A stretch of DNA of 64,000 nucleotides from RGIG8497 sp045593265 (GTDB lineage Bacteria; Bacillota; Clostridia; RGIG6154). Below the pieces are notes generated by a model, which saw nothing but the letters and a program-made list of their open reading frames with translations, was not told where the DNA came from and searched no databases. Of this stretch, positions 16,988 to 25,461 are shown in pieces (position 1 is the stretch's first letter; each line of letters starts with the position of its first letter). The stretch covers positions 1 through 64,000 of the forward strand of contig JAZNWH010000131.1 of assembly GCA_045593265.1 (NCBI GenBank), written 5' to 3'. Made by a program: the position numbers and the translations under genes.

Positions 16988-17641
16988 ATGGAATTTCAAA
17001 GCTACTTTCCAATATGGGATAAATTAAATAAAGCAGAGCAAGACCGCATCACAGACAACTTGATTACCAGAAAGGTAACAAAAGGAACTGTAATTCATAA
17101 CGGCAGTATGGAATGCACAGGACTTCTTTTGATAAAAACAGGACAGCTTCGTGCTTATATCCTATCTGATGAAGGCAGAGAAATTACAATCTACCGTCTT
17201 TTCGACAGGGATATGTGCTTGTTTTCAGCCTCTTGTATTATGCGTTCCATTCAGTTTGATATAACAATCGAAGCCGAAAAGGATACCGATTTATGGATTA
17301 TTCCTGCAGAACTTTACCAGAGTATTATGAAAGAATCTGCACCCGTTGCCAATTACACAAACGAGCTTATGGCAACAAGATTTTCTGATGTAATGTGGCT
17401 GATAGAACAGATTATGTGGAAGAGTCTTGATAAGCGTCTTGCAGCATTTCTTCTTGAGGAATTTTCTATAGAGGGAACAAAAAAACTAAAGATTACTCAC
17501 GAAACCATTGCTAATCATCTTGGCTCTCACCGTGAGGTAATGACGAGAATGCTTAAATATTTCCAAAACGAAGGAATGGTTAAGCTCTCCCGTGGTATGA
17601 TAGAAATTACAGATTCTGAAAAACTTGGAAGCTTAAGATAA
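16988..17641 (+). CDS. Crp/Fnr-family transcriptional regulator
   Basis: The ATG at 16988 follows a CGAGGA ribosome binding site, giving 217 residues, typical for the family. The N-terminal half is a cyclic-nucleotide-binding-like beta-roll (GTVIHNGSMECTGLLLIKTGQLRAY). The C-terminal winged helix carries ITHETIANHLGSHREVMTRMLK as the recognition unit. The N-terminal cysteine cluster of FNR is absent, but several cysteines lie in the effector domain (MEC, DMCLFSASC), so thiol or other redox sensing is possible. Given its position between the thioredoxin operon and trxA, and the matching palindromes before both, it probably controls the thiol redox genes (inference). Confidence 0.9.
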   Translation: MEFQSYFPIWDKLNKAEQDRITDNLITRKVTKGTVIHNGSMECTGLLLIKTGQLRAYILSDEGREITIYRLFDRDMCLFSASCIMRSIQFDITIEAEKDTDLWIIPAELYQSIMKESAPVANYTNELMATRFSDVMWLIEQIMWKSLDKRLAAFLLEEFSIEGTKKLKITHETIANHLGSHREVMTRMLKYFQNEGMVKLSRGMIEITDSEKLGSLR

Positions 17642-17646
17642 ATGAA

Positions 17647-17684
17647 TGTCCGCCGATGATGAAATCTGGCGGACATTTTATGTT
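17647..17684. terminator. Shared terminator between convergent crp-like gene and trxA
   Basis: TGTCCGCC (17647-17654) pairs with GGCGGACA (17668-17675), followed by TTTTATGTTTT on the plus strand. It sits between two converging stop codons. Confidence 0.7.
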
Positions 17685-17990
17685 TTACAGTAATTCGAGA
17701 ATTGCGTCTTTCGGTTTTGCTCCCATTGACTGATTTGTGATTTTGCCATCTTTGATAACTACCAGTGTTGGTATGCTCATAATACCGAACTGTGCTGCAA
17801 GCTCTGACTGCTCGTCCACATTGACCTTGCCAACTTTGATGTCAGGACGTTCCTCGGCAATTTCCTCTACGATAGGTACTACCATGCGGCAAGGTCCGCA
17901 CCACGGTGCCCAGAAATCCAAGAGAACAGGTCTGTCTGAATTTAAAACTTCACTTTGAAAATTGTTTTTATTGATATTTATAGCTGCCAT
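17685..17990 (-). CDS. trxA: Thioredoxin
   Basis: It has 101 residues, starting at the ATG whose complement is at 17988-17990, eight bases after AAAGGAGG on the minus strand; the longer frame upstream lacks a ribosome binding site. The canonical WAPWCGPCR active site lies near residue 30, with the cis-proline loop at MSIPTLVVIKDG. It is the cytoplasmic disulfide reductant, reduced by the TrxB encoded at 14478 and able to feed CcdA. The promoter region carries the same palindromic operator as trxB, implying joint control. Confidence 0.95.
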   Translation of the reverse strand: MAAININKNNFQSEVLNSDRPVLLDFWAPWCGPCRMVVPIVEEIAEERPDIKVGKVNVDEQSELAAQFGIMSIPTLVVIKDGKITNQSMGAKPKDAILELL

Positions 17991-18021
17991 ATTGTTATCC
18001 TCCTTTTTCTTTTGTGTCTTT

Positions 18022-18063
18022 ATACTACCACAACTTTTTATGTTTTTCTGTGATATTATCACA
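18022..18063 (-). promoter_or_regulatory. trxA promoter with palindromic Crp/Fnr-type operator
   Basis: TGTGATATTATCACA (18049-18063) is a perfect TGTGA-N5-TCACA palindrome. On the minus strand a TAGTAT -10-like box lies 21 bases downstream (18022-18027), the same spacing as at trxB, which places the operator near -41. Confidence 0.55.
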
Positions 18064-18144
18064 TAAAACACATATAATCCCGTAACAAAATATGACATAC
18101 TTTAAATAAAGAAAAGGGACATTCAATTTTGGGCAAAAAATAAG

Positions 18145-18321
18145 AAATGGCTCAAACGCAGTGTTTGAGCCAAAATAAAGCAGGACTCCGAAGAATCGAC
18201 AGATTTTTTGGGAAGAAGAGGAACAGTGAAGCAAGTGATTGATTTTTTGTATAGAAAAACAAAGCAAACGAAACTTATTCCGACGAGGCAGGGGCAGAGC
18301 GAAAAGAGTCATATCCACAAT
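18145..18321 (-). repeat. Repeat R3, copy 1 (175 bp, nearly identical to 46056-46230)
   Basis: It differs from the second copy only by a three-base insertion (GAGGAAC versus GAAC) and one or two substitutions. One end is a hairpin GGCTCAAAC / GTTTGAGCC. Read on the minus strand, that hairpin comes last and is followed by T-rich sequence, as in an intrinsic terminator. Short frames exist on both strands but look fortuitous. The element is mobile or gene-converted; a small non-coding RNA is possible. Confidence 0.75.
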
Positions 18322-18381
18322 AACATGAAAACTATGAGTAATAAGGTATTTGTAGGCATATTTTTCCATTTATTATTCATT

Positions 18382-18480
18382 ATAGAGGATATATCCGGAC
18401 ACACAACATCGCAGATAACCGAGATGTACTATGTAAAGAAGGACACCTCAAGGCTGAACGGAATCACAGATGGGTTTGAG
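18382..18480 (+). pseudogene. Relic of the 3' end of a tyrosine recombinase/integrase gene (left copy)
   Basis: Thirty-three codons begin IEDISGHTTS and run through TEMYYVKKD to GITDGFE. The GHTT and MYY motifs fit the His and the nucleophilic Tyr at the C-terminus of tyrosine recombinases. Nothing recognisable of the rest of the enzyme precedes it. A second relic at 20094 encodes the same peptide with almost only synonymous differences. Confidence 0.6.
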
Positions 18481-18504
18481 TTATGGAAATATGCGGCAAT
18501 AAAA

Positions 18505-18545
18505 ATACACCCTGAGAACAGAATTTTCGGGGTGTATGATTTTTG
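18505..18545. terminator. Terminator of the esterase operon
   Basis: ATACACCC (18505-18512) pairs with GGGTGTAT (18530-18537). T-runs flank it on both strands, and it lies just downstream of the minus-strand esterase gene. Confidence 0.65.
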
Positions 18546-18573
18546 TATGCCGTATATCTTCGAAGATGTATGA

Positions 18574-19539
18574 TTAGAGTAATTGTTCTTTAATAATCTT
18601 TACAAGATTTTTGCTTACGGTTTTATGTCCTTTTCTGTCAGGGTGGAGTGGCTCAGGGTTTATCCATCCTGTTGTATTTATGTAGAATACATTGTCGCTG
18701 TTTTTACTGTTATATGTGTCTGTAACCATTTTGATTTCTTCTGCTAAGCAGCCTGAAAAAGGTGTTAATGCTATTATTTGGGATTTTGGGTTTCTTTTTC
18801 TTACAAGACACAAAAATTCAAAATATTTTTTCTTAAATAAATCTTTATCATTTTTTCTGTCATTGGTTCCGTGGTTAATGACAATAATATCTGCATTCTG
18901 ACTTTCCATTGGAAAACCATCGCTATAGTATGGGTAAGATTCTTCGGCTGGAGGAACATTTCCTGCTCCGCCTTTGGTTGTACCAAGGCATCCGTAGCCC
19001 ATAACAACAGGACGGAAATTAAGGGATTTTGCTGTAAGATATGCATATCCTGCTGTTGAATCGTCCCAATAAACCATATCTCTGCTGTCCTGATAATTTG
19101 AATACTTAGTATCTATAGAAATACCTTCTGTTATTGAATCACCTATAAATTCTATAACAGGTCTGGTGTCTTTAGGGAGTGGGCAGAATCCTTCGGCTTC
19201 TATTGAAACAAGAGAAACTTTAGCTTCTATAGGATTAAGCCATCTGTTCTGCGTTTCCATAGAGCTTTTCATCGTTACGCAAACTTTGTGTTTTCCTGAT
19301 TCAGCAGAAATTCTTATAAATTTGTCAAGAGTAACTTCAATGTTGGCTCCATTGTCTACATTTATGTAAATATGAGGGTAGGGAATTTGGTTTTCTGATA
19401 TATCAAATTCGATTACAGCACATTCTCCTTCGTACATAAATTCAAAATAGCTTCCGTTGGCTGTAGATACAGACGCAGCCGTGGTAATGTTCCAGCGGCC
19501 TGTATACCTTATTTGGTTGTCGTCGTGTTTTATAATCAT
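18574..19539 (-). CDS. CE2-like SGNH carbohydrate esterase
   Basis: The 321-residue protein has an AAGGAG-type ribosome binding site on the minus strand. Residues 1-120 form a jelly-roll-like domain, followed by an SGNH hydrolase domain, the order known from CE2 acetyl esterases. Motifs: GDSITEG (133-139, nucleophile Ser135), GYGCLGTT (181-188), HGTND (223-227) and PLHPDRKGH (297-305, catalytic His299). The acid normally found three residues before that His is Glu296 here instead of the usual Asp. There is no signal peptide, so it probably deacetylates imported oligosaccharides in the cytoplasm. It lies 15 bases after a truncated AraC gene and was once probably co-transcribed with it. Confidence 0.82.
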   Translation of the reverse strand: MIIKHDDNQIRYTGRWNITTAASVSTANGSYFEFMYEGECAVIEFDISENQIPYPHIYINVDNGANIEVTLDKFIRISAESGKHKVCVTMKSSMETQNRWLNPIEAKVSLVSIEAEGFCPLPKDTRPVIEFIGDSITEGISIDTKYSNYQDSRDMVYWDDSTAGYAYLTAKSLNFRPVVMGYGCLGTTKGGAGNVPPAEESYPYYSDGFPMESQNADIIVINHGTNDRKNDKDLFKKKYFEFLCLVRKRNPKSQIIALTPFSGCLAEEIKMVTDTYNSKNSDNVFYINTTGWINPEPLHPDRKGHKTVSKNLVKIIKEQLL

Positions 19540-19554
19540 AGTTAGACTCCTTAT

Positions 19555-20163
19555 TTATAAATTTTTTCGTATTTGAGATGGTGAAAGACCACATTCATTT
19601 TTAAAAACATTTGAAAAATATGCAATATCCTCGAAGCCACATTCAAGTGCTATATCGGAGATTGAAAGATTTGTAGTTTCTAGAAGCTTTCGGGCTTCTT
19701 CACAACGGAGTTGACGAAGGTAATCAAAAACAGTGATTTTGGTATGTTCTTTAAAAAGCTTAGAAAAGTAAAATTTACTGAAGCCGGCAGCGGCCGCGAC
19801 CTCGTCAAGAGTAAGCTTTTCCTTATAATGTTCTCTTATATATTTTATTCCTTTTTTAATATTTTCGTTAACATATGTATCTTCTTGTACCGGTCTTTGA
19901 TAGTTTTTGTATAAATAAGCTATCAGTGTAAGTGTTGCGGCACGAAGAGAAACCTCGCATTTTTCAAGATATTCCTTTTCAACAGATTCAAAATAATCAA
20001 ATAAATGTTCATCTTCAATACATTCGCGAAATTCAAATTTCCCGGGTGCGAGTCCCGATTCGCTTAAAAATTCTTTGCTGACTTTAAAACAATATAGAGG
20101 ATATATCCGGACATACCACATCGCAGATAACTGAGATGTACTATGTAAAGAAAGATACATCAA
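19555..20163 (-). pseudogene. AraC-family regulator truncated at its 5' end by integrase relic
   Basis: The C-terminal AraC DNA-binding domain is intact (LDEVAAAAGFSKFYFSKLFKEH, then ISDIALECGFEDIAYFSNVFK). The N-terminal sensor domain is missing. The first 25 or so codons of the open frame are the antisense of the integrase relic at 20094-20198, and regulator-like sequence begins only near 20090 (KVSKEFLSESG). Intact homologues in this window have 260-300 residues. It is probably non-functional or constitutive. Confidence 0.75.
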
Positions 20164-20198
20164 GATTAAATGGAATCACAGATGGATTCGAGATATAA
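20094..20198 (+). pseudogene. Relic of the 3' end of a tyrosine recombinase/integrase gene (right copy)
   Basis: It encodes IEDISGHTTS ... GITDGFEI and then TAA. It shares about 30 amino acids with the left relic, although many third codon positions differ, so both derive from genes that were under selection as proteins. Its left edge coincides with the break in the AraC gene. Confidence 0.6.
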
Positions 20199-20229
20199 TT
20201 AACGAACACAGGAACTTTACAAAAAATTC

Positions 20230-20287
20230 TAAAAAGTGAGCCAACCTCAAAAAGTTAGACAAAAATCTAAAGATTGAGAGGTCGGCT
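20230..20287 (-). terminator. Putative terminator of the minus-strand AraC gene
   Basis: On the minus strand AGCCGACCTC pairs with GAGGTTGGCT (complements at 20278-20287 and 20239-20248), followed by CACTTTTTAG. The sequence between, GTCTAACTTTTTGAGG, also resembles ends of IS3-type elements, so an insertion-sequence remnant is an alternative. Confidence 0.5.
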
Positions 20288-20326
20288 TATTATATGTTTT
20301 AATTCGGAGTTTTTTTATATTATCAT

Positions 20327-21151
20327 TTATTTGTGAAGATATCTTTTTCGATATTTTGAAGGAGTTAAACCGATGGACTTTTTAAATATTTTTATATAGT
20401 AGTCTGCATTATTGAAGCCTGAAAGCAGTGCAACGTCCGAAATAGATCTGCTTGAATCTTCAAGATGGGTAATAGAAGCTTCAATGCGTTTTCTGTTGAT
20501 ATATTCTGTAGGTGTAATTTTCATAAATTCTTTAAAAAGTGTTCTGTAACGGGATTCACTTAATCCTTCTATGTCTGCAAGGTCTTTTATCTTAATATCG
20601 AAAGGATATTTTTCATTGATATAATTAATTGATTTTGAAAACAGATGCTTGATGTTTGGGGCATGTATATATCTTGAGGTGTCGGCAAGTATTATTGTAA
20701 ATATAGCACCGGTAACATCGTTTAAATATTCACCGCCTAAACTAAAAGCTTCAAAAAGTTTTTTAAAATCGTCTACGATTTTGTGATGAATTCCCGGTGT
20801 AAAAGGAACATTTACAGGAATTTTAAAATGTTCAAGGATGGATTTTGCCTGGTATCCCATAAAATGAAGAGTAAGATAGGTTATGGGAGTTTCCTTATCG
20901 GTTATCTGAATATGATATGTATTGGGAGGGACGATAAACATATCACCCTCATTCAATCTGTAAGTTTTATCCGTTTTAATAGAGTAAGAGTTTTTTTGTA
21001 TGTAAAAAAGATGATAGTCAGTTCTGTTCAGACGGCTTATCCCTTCATATTTTTCGGTGGTTCCTGCACAGGTTATAAGTAATGGTAAATCTGTAGTACA
21101 GGTACCCATATAGCTTGCAGGGTCGGGTATATAATAGTAATGACTTTTCAT
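20327..21151 (-). CDS. AraC-family transcriptional regulator
   Basis: The 274-residue protein has an N-terminal cupin-like sensor (about 10-140; GDMFIVPPNTYHI is the typical cupin edge) and two C-terminal helix-turn-helix units (IKDLADIEGLSESRYRTLFKEF and ISDVALLSGFNNADYYIKIFK). It is divergently placed to the large secreted esterase/beta-helix gene at 21393, 241 bases away, and is likely its sugar-responsive activator. The effector is unknown. Confidence 0.9.
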   Translation of the reverse strand: MKSHYYYIPDPASYMGTCTTDLPLLITCAGTTEKYEGISRLNRTDYHLFYIQKNSYSIKTDKTYRLNEGDMFIVPPNTYHIQITDKETPITYLTLHFMGYQAKSILEHFKIPVNVPFTPGIHHKIVDDFKKLFEAFSLGGEYLNDVTGAIFTIILADTSRYIHAPNIKHLFSKSINYINEKYPFDIKIKDLADIEGLSESRYRTLFKEFMKITPTEYINRKRIEASITHLEDSSRSISDVALLSGFNNADYYIKIFKKSIGLTPSKYRKRYLHK

Positions 21152-21392
21152 ATTCTACCTCGCTTTATAAGTATACGGAATTCAACTTAAACGAAATCTA
21201 CGATTTAATACTACACTATAAACCGAATAAATGCAAGAGTAATTCGTTATTTGGCATTATTTACATAATAAATAGTAATCGAAAAGTGCGGTTTTGTTGA
21301 ATTGTACATTGAAGAGCAGTTGCAAAAGTGATAATATGAAAATGCGAAAGCTATAAAGCAAATTATAAATATAGACAAAAAGGAGAGATTGG

Positions 21393-24300
21393 ATGAAGAA
21401 TAGAGCAAAAAGAGTTATGAGCCTTTTGATTTTGCTTACGATGATTGTTTCCTGTTTTACGGCAACAACTACTTTTGCGGCTCAAACTTATGGTGTTGAC
21501 AATTTAAACAGTAAGAAAGGCGATTTGTATATTGGCTTTCTTGGTGGCTCAATAACTCAAGGATCAGGTGCGACATTGCTTGAAAACAGATATTCATCAT
21601 TAATAACTAAAGAATTTTTTGGCAGTAAATTTGCTCCCGGAAAAGTTACGGAAATTAATGCTGCAGTCGGCGGAACAGGCACCGAGTATGGTCATATGAG
21701 AATGTATAAAGATTTAAGACTCGGAACTGAGGAATCTCCCGATGTTGTTTTTGTTGAATTTGCGGTAAACGACAGTTCTGTAAGTACACCATCACGACTT
21801 AAGAACATGGAATCAATTGTAAGACAACTTATTTCGCAACCTAAAATTCCTGCAATTATCTTTGTTTACACATTTTCGAGCGACTCACGATATATTGATG
21901 GTGCTGATGCCAAATCTGTAGAAGGTGCTATAGAGGATTTTCACAAGATAGCTGAAAACTACGGTATTTATGAAATTAACTTAACTGAATATATCGGTAA
22001 GGGAATAGAAGAAGGAAAATGGCTTTGGAATTCTTCGGGTCAGGAAAATAATTTATCTATAGATACGGCACATCCCAACGATTTCGGTTACAGAGTTTAT
22101 GCAGATTACATTAAAGAATGTCTTGAAAAGGATTACGATAAAGCTTTTAGTAAGATAGACCCAATGACCAAGCCTTACGGTAATGACCTTTTCGGTGTTA
22201 TAGAAGAAATATATTTTGGTGATGACAGAGTTGTCAAAAGTAAAGAATGGAAACATAAGAAAAGAGTGGAAGGCACTGAAAACCATTTTTACAAAGGATT
22301 CTATACAAATCAGGATTCACTGGATGCAACCTTTGAGTTTGAATTTGAAGGCCGCGGTGTAGGTATCAATGTAACAAGAGATTATAATAATGCATATGTT
22401 AACTGGTCAGTAACCAAAAAATCAACCGGAGAAGTTGTTGCTTCGTCAACAATAAGATATCCGTCTACCATTCAGCGCAATGATAACGGAATAGGTTTCT
22501 TACTTGCAACAGGACTACCAAAGGATACTTACATATTTAAGTGTACTCTTTCAGAGAGTGAACATGCAATAAACAGAGGCGGAAACGGAAAATATATGGC
22601 TATTGCCAATATTGTTGTAGAAAAGGATTTACATTCAAATCTTCCGGGACCTGACGGAAATGTAATTGCACCTGATGTAGATTCTTCCGGAGAAACAGAG
22701 AATATTCCACAGGAAGAAGTGAAGAATGAAAGTCTTGCAATATCAGGTGATAAAACAATTCTTTATGTAGCAAAGGATGGTAAGGATACCAACAATGGTT
22801 CGATAGATTCACCTTTTGCTACTCTTGAAAAGGCGAGAGATACAATACGCTCACTTAAAAAGAGTGGTAATCTCGGTGAAGGTGGAGCTGTTGTTTATAT
22901 AAGAGGCGGAGAATATTTAGTACAGAAAGAATTGTTGCTTACTGAAGAGGATTCGGGAGCTGAAAATGCGCCCATTGTTTACAGAAATTATCCTGATGAG
23001 AAAGTTGAGTTTATGGGTGCGGTCGATATGAATACCGAACTGTTTAAACGTGTAACGGATGAAAGCGTATTAAATAAGATTGTCGATACTAAGGCAAGAG
23101 ATAAGGTAGTGGCAGTTGATTTATTTGCATTGGGATACACGGAACTTCCTGAGCAGTATTGGCCTGGTGCATATTCCTACATTCAGAATATGCCGTCAAT
23201 TACAGGTAGAGAAAAGCCGACAGCAATAGCATCAGAACTTATTGTAAACGGTCAGGCACAAACAATTGCAAGGTATCCGAATAATGATTATATGTATATT
23301 GAATCTGTTATCGAACCGGGTGCAATGCCGAGAAACTGGAGTAACGATGTAAAAGGAAGCGACGATTATGTTAAGCCCGAGGACAGAGTACCTACACCTT
23401 TTACTTTTACGGTAGCTGATGAAAGAATTAAATACTGGACAGATGCAAAGGATGCACTTCTTTACGGTTATTTCTATTATTCATGGGCAGATCAGACGGT
23501 GCCTTTAGCATCAGTTGATGTTTCAAAGCATGCAATTACTTCAAAATATCCCAGCGTATACACTGTACTTGCAGATCAGTATTTCTACATATACAATTTG
23601 TTAGAGGAAATTGATATTCCGGGTGAATATTTTGTAGACAGAGAGAACGGTATTTTATACCTTTATCCTCCTGAAAGTGGCATCAGTTCAGCAATATATA
23701 CTACTCTTGAGGATTATATGTTTAACCTTCAGGGAGCTGAATATATCAGCATAAAGGGTATTGATATGAGCTATATGAGAAGCGGTGCAATTTTCTCAAT
23801 GGGTGTTAAAGGTGTTGAAATCGCGGATTGTGAAATCAGCTATACAGGTTCTAAAGCGGTAACAGTTTCCGGTTATGACAATAAAGTATATGATTGCTAT
23901 ATTCACGATGTTGAAGGCGGTGTTGTGCTTGATGGCGGCGACAGAAAAAATCTGATTCCCGGTAATAATTATGTTGAAAACTGCGAATTTGAAAATTGTT
24001 CAAGAATTTCAAGTACATATATGCCTGCCGTAACATTATCAAACATAGGTAACAGGGTAGTTAATAATAAAATCCATGGTTCACCTCATTTGCTTATTCA
24101 GTTCAGCGGTAATGACCATATTATAGGATATAATGAAATTTACGATGCCTGTCAGCATACCGATGATGCAGGTGCTATGTATGCGGGTAGAGCAGTTTCA
24201 CAGCAGGGAAACAGAATAATTAACAATTATTTCCACGATATTGAATCTGAAGAACTCGGTAATAATGGTGTATCGGGATTATATTTAGATGACTACTGGA

Positions 24301-25280
24301 GTTCCGCAGATATTTCGGGGAATGTATTTGAAAACATTTCAGGTTACGGTGTTGCTTCGAGCGGTAACTTTACTAAGATAAACAACAATATTTTTGTTAA
24401 TGTTCGTAGTGGTGCAGTTCGTGCAAAGGGCTCGGATACTTATAATCAATCTGTATCAGAAGTATTGAATGAATTTAATGTTTTGTGGAATGATGAACTT
24501 GTAAGATTTGATTGCTACAGTGATAAATGGATTAAAAAGTATCCTCAGATATTGGAGCTTAAGGACGAAAACGGAAGATTCCGACTTGGTTATAAGATGG
24601 AAATTATGAACAATATCCTCTATAACTCATCAGACAATGTTGTCGAAAATGATGTAAAACGTGACGGAACGGTTGAAAATAATTTATTAATTACATCTGA
24701 CCCGGGATTTTACGATGTGGCAAATAGAAATTATCTTCTAAAGCCGGATTCGGAAATTTATACAAAGATTCCGGATTTCCATCCTATCGCATTTACAAGA
24801 ATGGGACAGTATTCATCCAGAGCTATGTCAAGAATCAAAAATGCTTATGTTTTATCAGCAGAAAGTCCATATGTGTTCAATAATGGTGAAAAAATTAAAG
24901 GCGATAAGAATGGTATAACTGTTATTGACGGTAAAGCCTATGTTCCACTTCGTAAAGGCGTTGAAGCTGTTGGCGGAAGCATTCAGTTTGATGAAGCGAC
25001 AAGTGAGATAAGTATTACTACAGATACAAAGCTCGTAAGCTTTACAGATGGTGAAAAGTCAAAGGTAAGCTCAAACGGAACGGAATATACACTTGTAAAT
25101 CCTATTGTAAATAAGGAATACACAAACTATATAAGTATTACAGACCTTGCAGCTTTATTTGAAAAGCAGTTAACTGAATACGAGGATATATTTGTAATAA
25201 GTGATGTTGAAAATCTATTTACCAAAACGGTTGACGACGGACTTTTAAGATATATTCAATCACAGCTTACTATATATTAA
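21393..25280 (+). CDS. Secreted fusion: SGNH esterase + beta-helix carbohydrate enzyme + copper-amine-oxidase-like domain
   Basis: The start follows AAAGGAGAG. Residues 1-30 are a signal peptide. An SGNH hydrolase domain follows (about 45-240): GGSITQGSG with the catalytic Ser, GGTGTEYGH, FAVNDSS and DTAHPNDFGY with the Asp-His pair. Next comes a beta-sandwich linker (about 270-420). A right-handed beta-helix domain begins at about 455 (LYVAKDGKDTNNGS, FATLEKARDTIR) and contains GEYFVDRENGILYLYP and ADCEISYTG-type coils. The last 135 residues match copper-amine-oxidase N-terminal-like domains (VIDGKAYVPLRKGVEAVGG), often wall- or substrate-binding stalks. The protein probably deacetylates and cuts an acetylated plant or host glycan outside the cell. 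The beta-helix part resembles GH141, but the chemistry is unproven. Confidence 0.82.
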   Translation: MKNRAKRVMSLLILLTMIVSCFTATTTFAAQTYGVDNLNSKKGDLYIGFLGGSITQGSGATLLENRYSSLITKEFFGSKFAPGKVTEINAAVGGTGTEYGHMRMYKDLRLGTEESPDVVFVEFAVNDSSVSTPSRLKNMESIVRQLISQPKIPAIIFVYTFSSDSRYIDGADAKSVEGAIEDFHKIAENYGIYEINLTEYIGKGIEEGKWLWNSSGQENNLSIDTAHPNDFGYRVYADYIKECLEKDYDKAFSKIDPMTKPYGNDLFGVIEEIYFGDDRVVKSKEWKHKKRVEGTENHFYKGFYTNQDSLDATFEFEFEGRGVGINVTRDYNNAYVNWSVTKKSTGEVVASSTIRYPSTIQRNDNGIGFLLATGLPKDTYIFKCTLSESEHAINRGGNGKYMAIANIVVEKDLHSNLPGPDGNVIAPDVDSSGETENIPQEEVKNESLAISGDKTILYVAKDGKDTNNGSIDSPFATLEKARDTIRSLKKSGNLGEGGAVVYIRGGEYLVQKELLLTEEDSGAENAPIVYRNYPDEKVEFMGAVDMNTELFKRVTDESVLNKIVDTKARDKVVAVDLFALGYTELPEQYWPGAYSYIQNMPSITGREKPTAIASELIVNGQAQTIARYPNNDYMYIESVIEPGAMPRNWSNDVKGSDDYVKPEDRVPTPFTFTVADERIKYWTDAKDALLYGYFYYSWADQTVPLASVDVSKHAITSKYPSVYTVLADQYFYIYNLLEEIDIPGEYFVDRENGILYLYPPESGISSAIYTTLEDYMFNLQGAEYISIKGIDMSYMRSGAIFSMGVKGVEIADCEISYTGSKAVTVSGYDNKVYDCYIHDVEGGVVLDGGDRKNLIPGNNYVENCEFENCSRISSTYMPAVTLSNIGNRVVNNKIHGSPHLLIQFSGNDHIIGYNEIYDACQHTDDAGAMYAGRAVSQQGNRIINNYFHDIESEELGNNGVSGLYLDDYWSSADISGNVFENISGYGVASSGNFTKINNNIFVNVRSGAVRAKGSDTYNQSVSEVLNEFNVLWNDELVRFDCYSDKWIKKYPQILELKDENGRFRLGYKMEIMNNILYNSSDNVVENDVKRDGTVENNLLITSDPGFYDVANRNYLLKPDSEIYTKIPDFHPIAFTRMGQYSSRAMSRIKNAYVLSAESPYVFNNGEKIKGDKNGITVIDGKAYVPLRKGVEAVGGSIQFDEATSEISITTDTKLVSFTDGEKSKVSSNGTEYTLVNPIVNKEYTNYISITDLAALFEKQLTEYEDIFVISDVENLFTKTVDDGLLRYIQSQLTIY

Positions 25281-25328
25281 TTGCTTGTATCCGTGTATAT
25301 TTAATATACACAGTTTACTCATAAAACT

Positions 25329-25397
25329 GCCTTGTTTGTTTTTTAAAAAAATAATATAACATCTCTTTCCAAATTATATGTTTTTTGCAAACAAGGC
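25329..25397 (+). terminator. Long-loop inverted repeat after the fusion enzyme gene
   Basis: GCCTTGTTTG (25329-25338) pairs with CAAACAAGGC (25388-25397), followed by ACCCCCTTTTT. A smaller hairpin GTGTATATT / AATATACAC lies at 25293-25311. Terminator or leader structure. Confidence 0.4.
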
Positions 25398-25461
25398 ACC
25401 CCCTTTTTAAAAAAACTTTTATTTTAAAAGTAATTATATATAAAAGAAAGGATTTGAAATT

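Noticed and set aside
18208..18573. Plus-strand 121-residue frame across R3 and the integrase relic
   Set aside because: It joins a repeat, unrelated spacer and a relic with no ribosome binding site; only the integrase-like part is meaningful.
18382..20198. Composite transposon carrying the esterase between direct repeats
   Set aside because: The flanking relics differ mainly at synonymous sites, so they are not recent duplicate ends, and no terminal inverted repeats or target duplication were seen.
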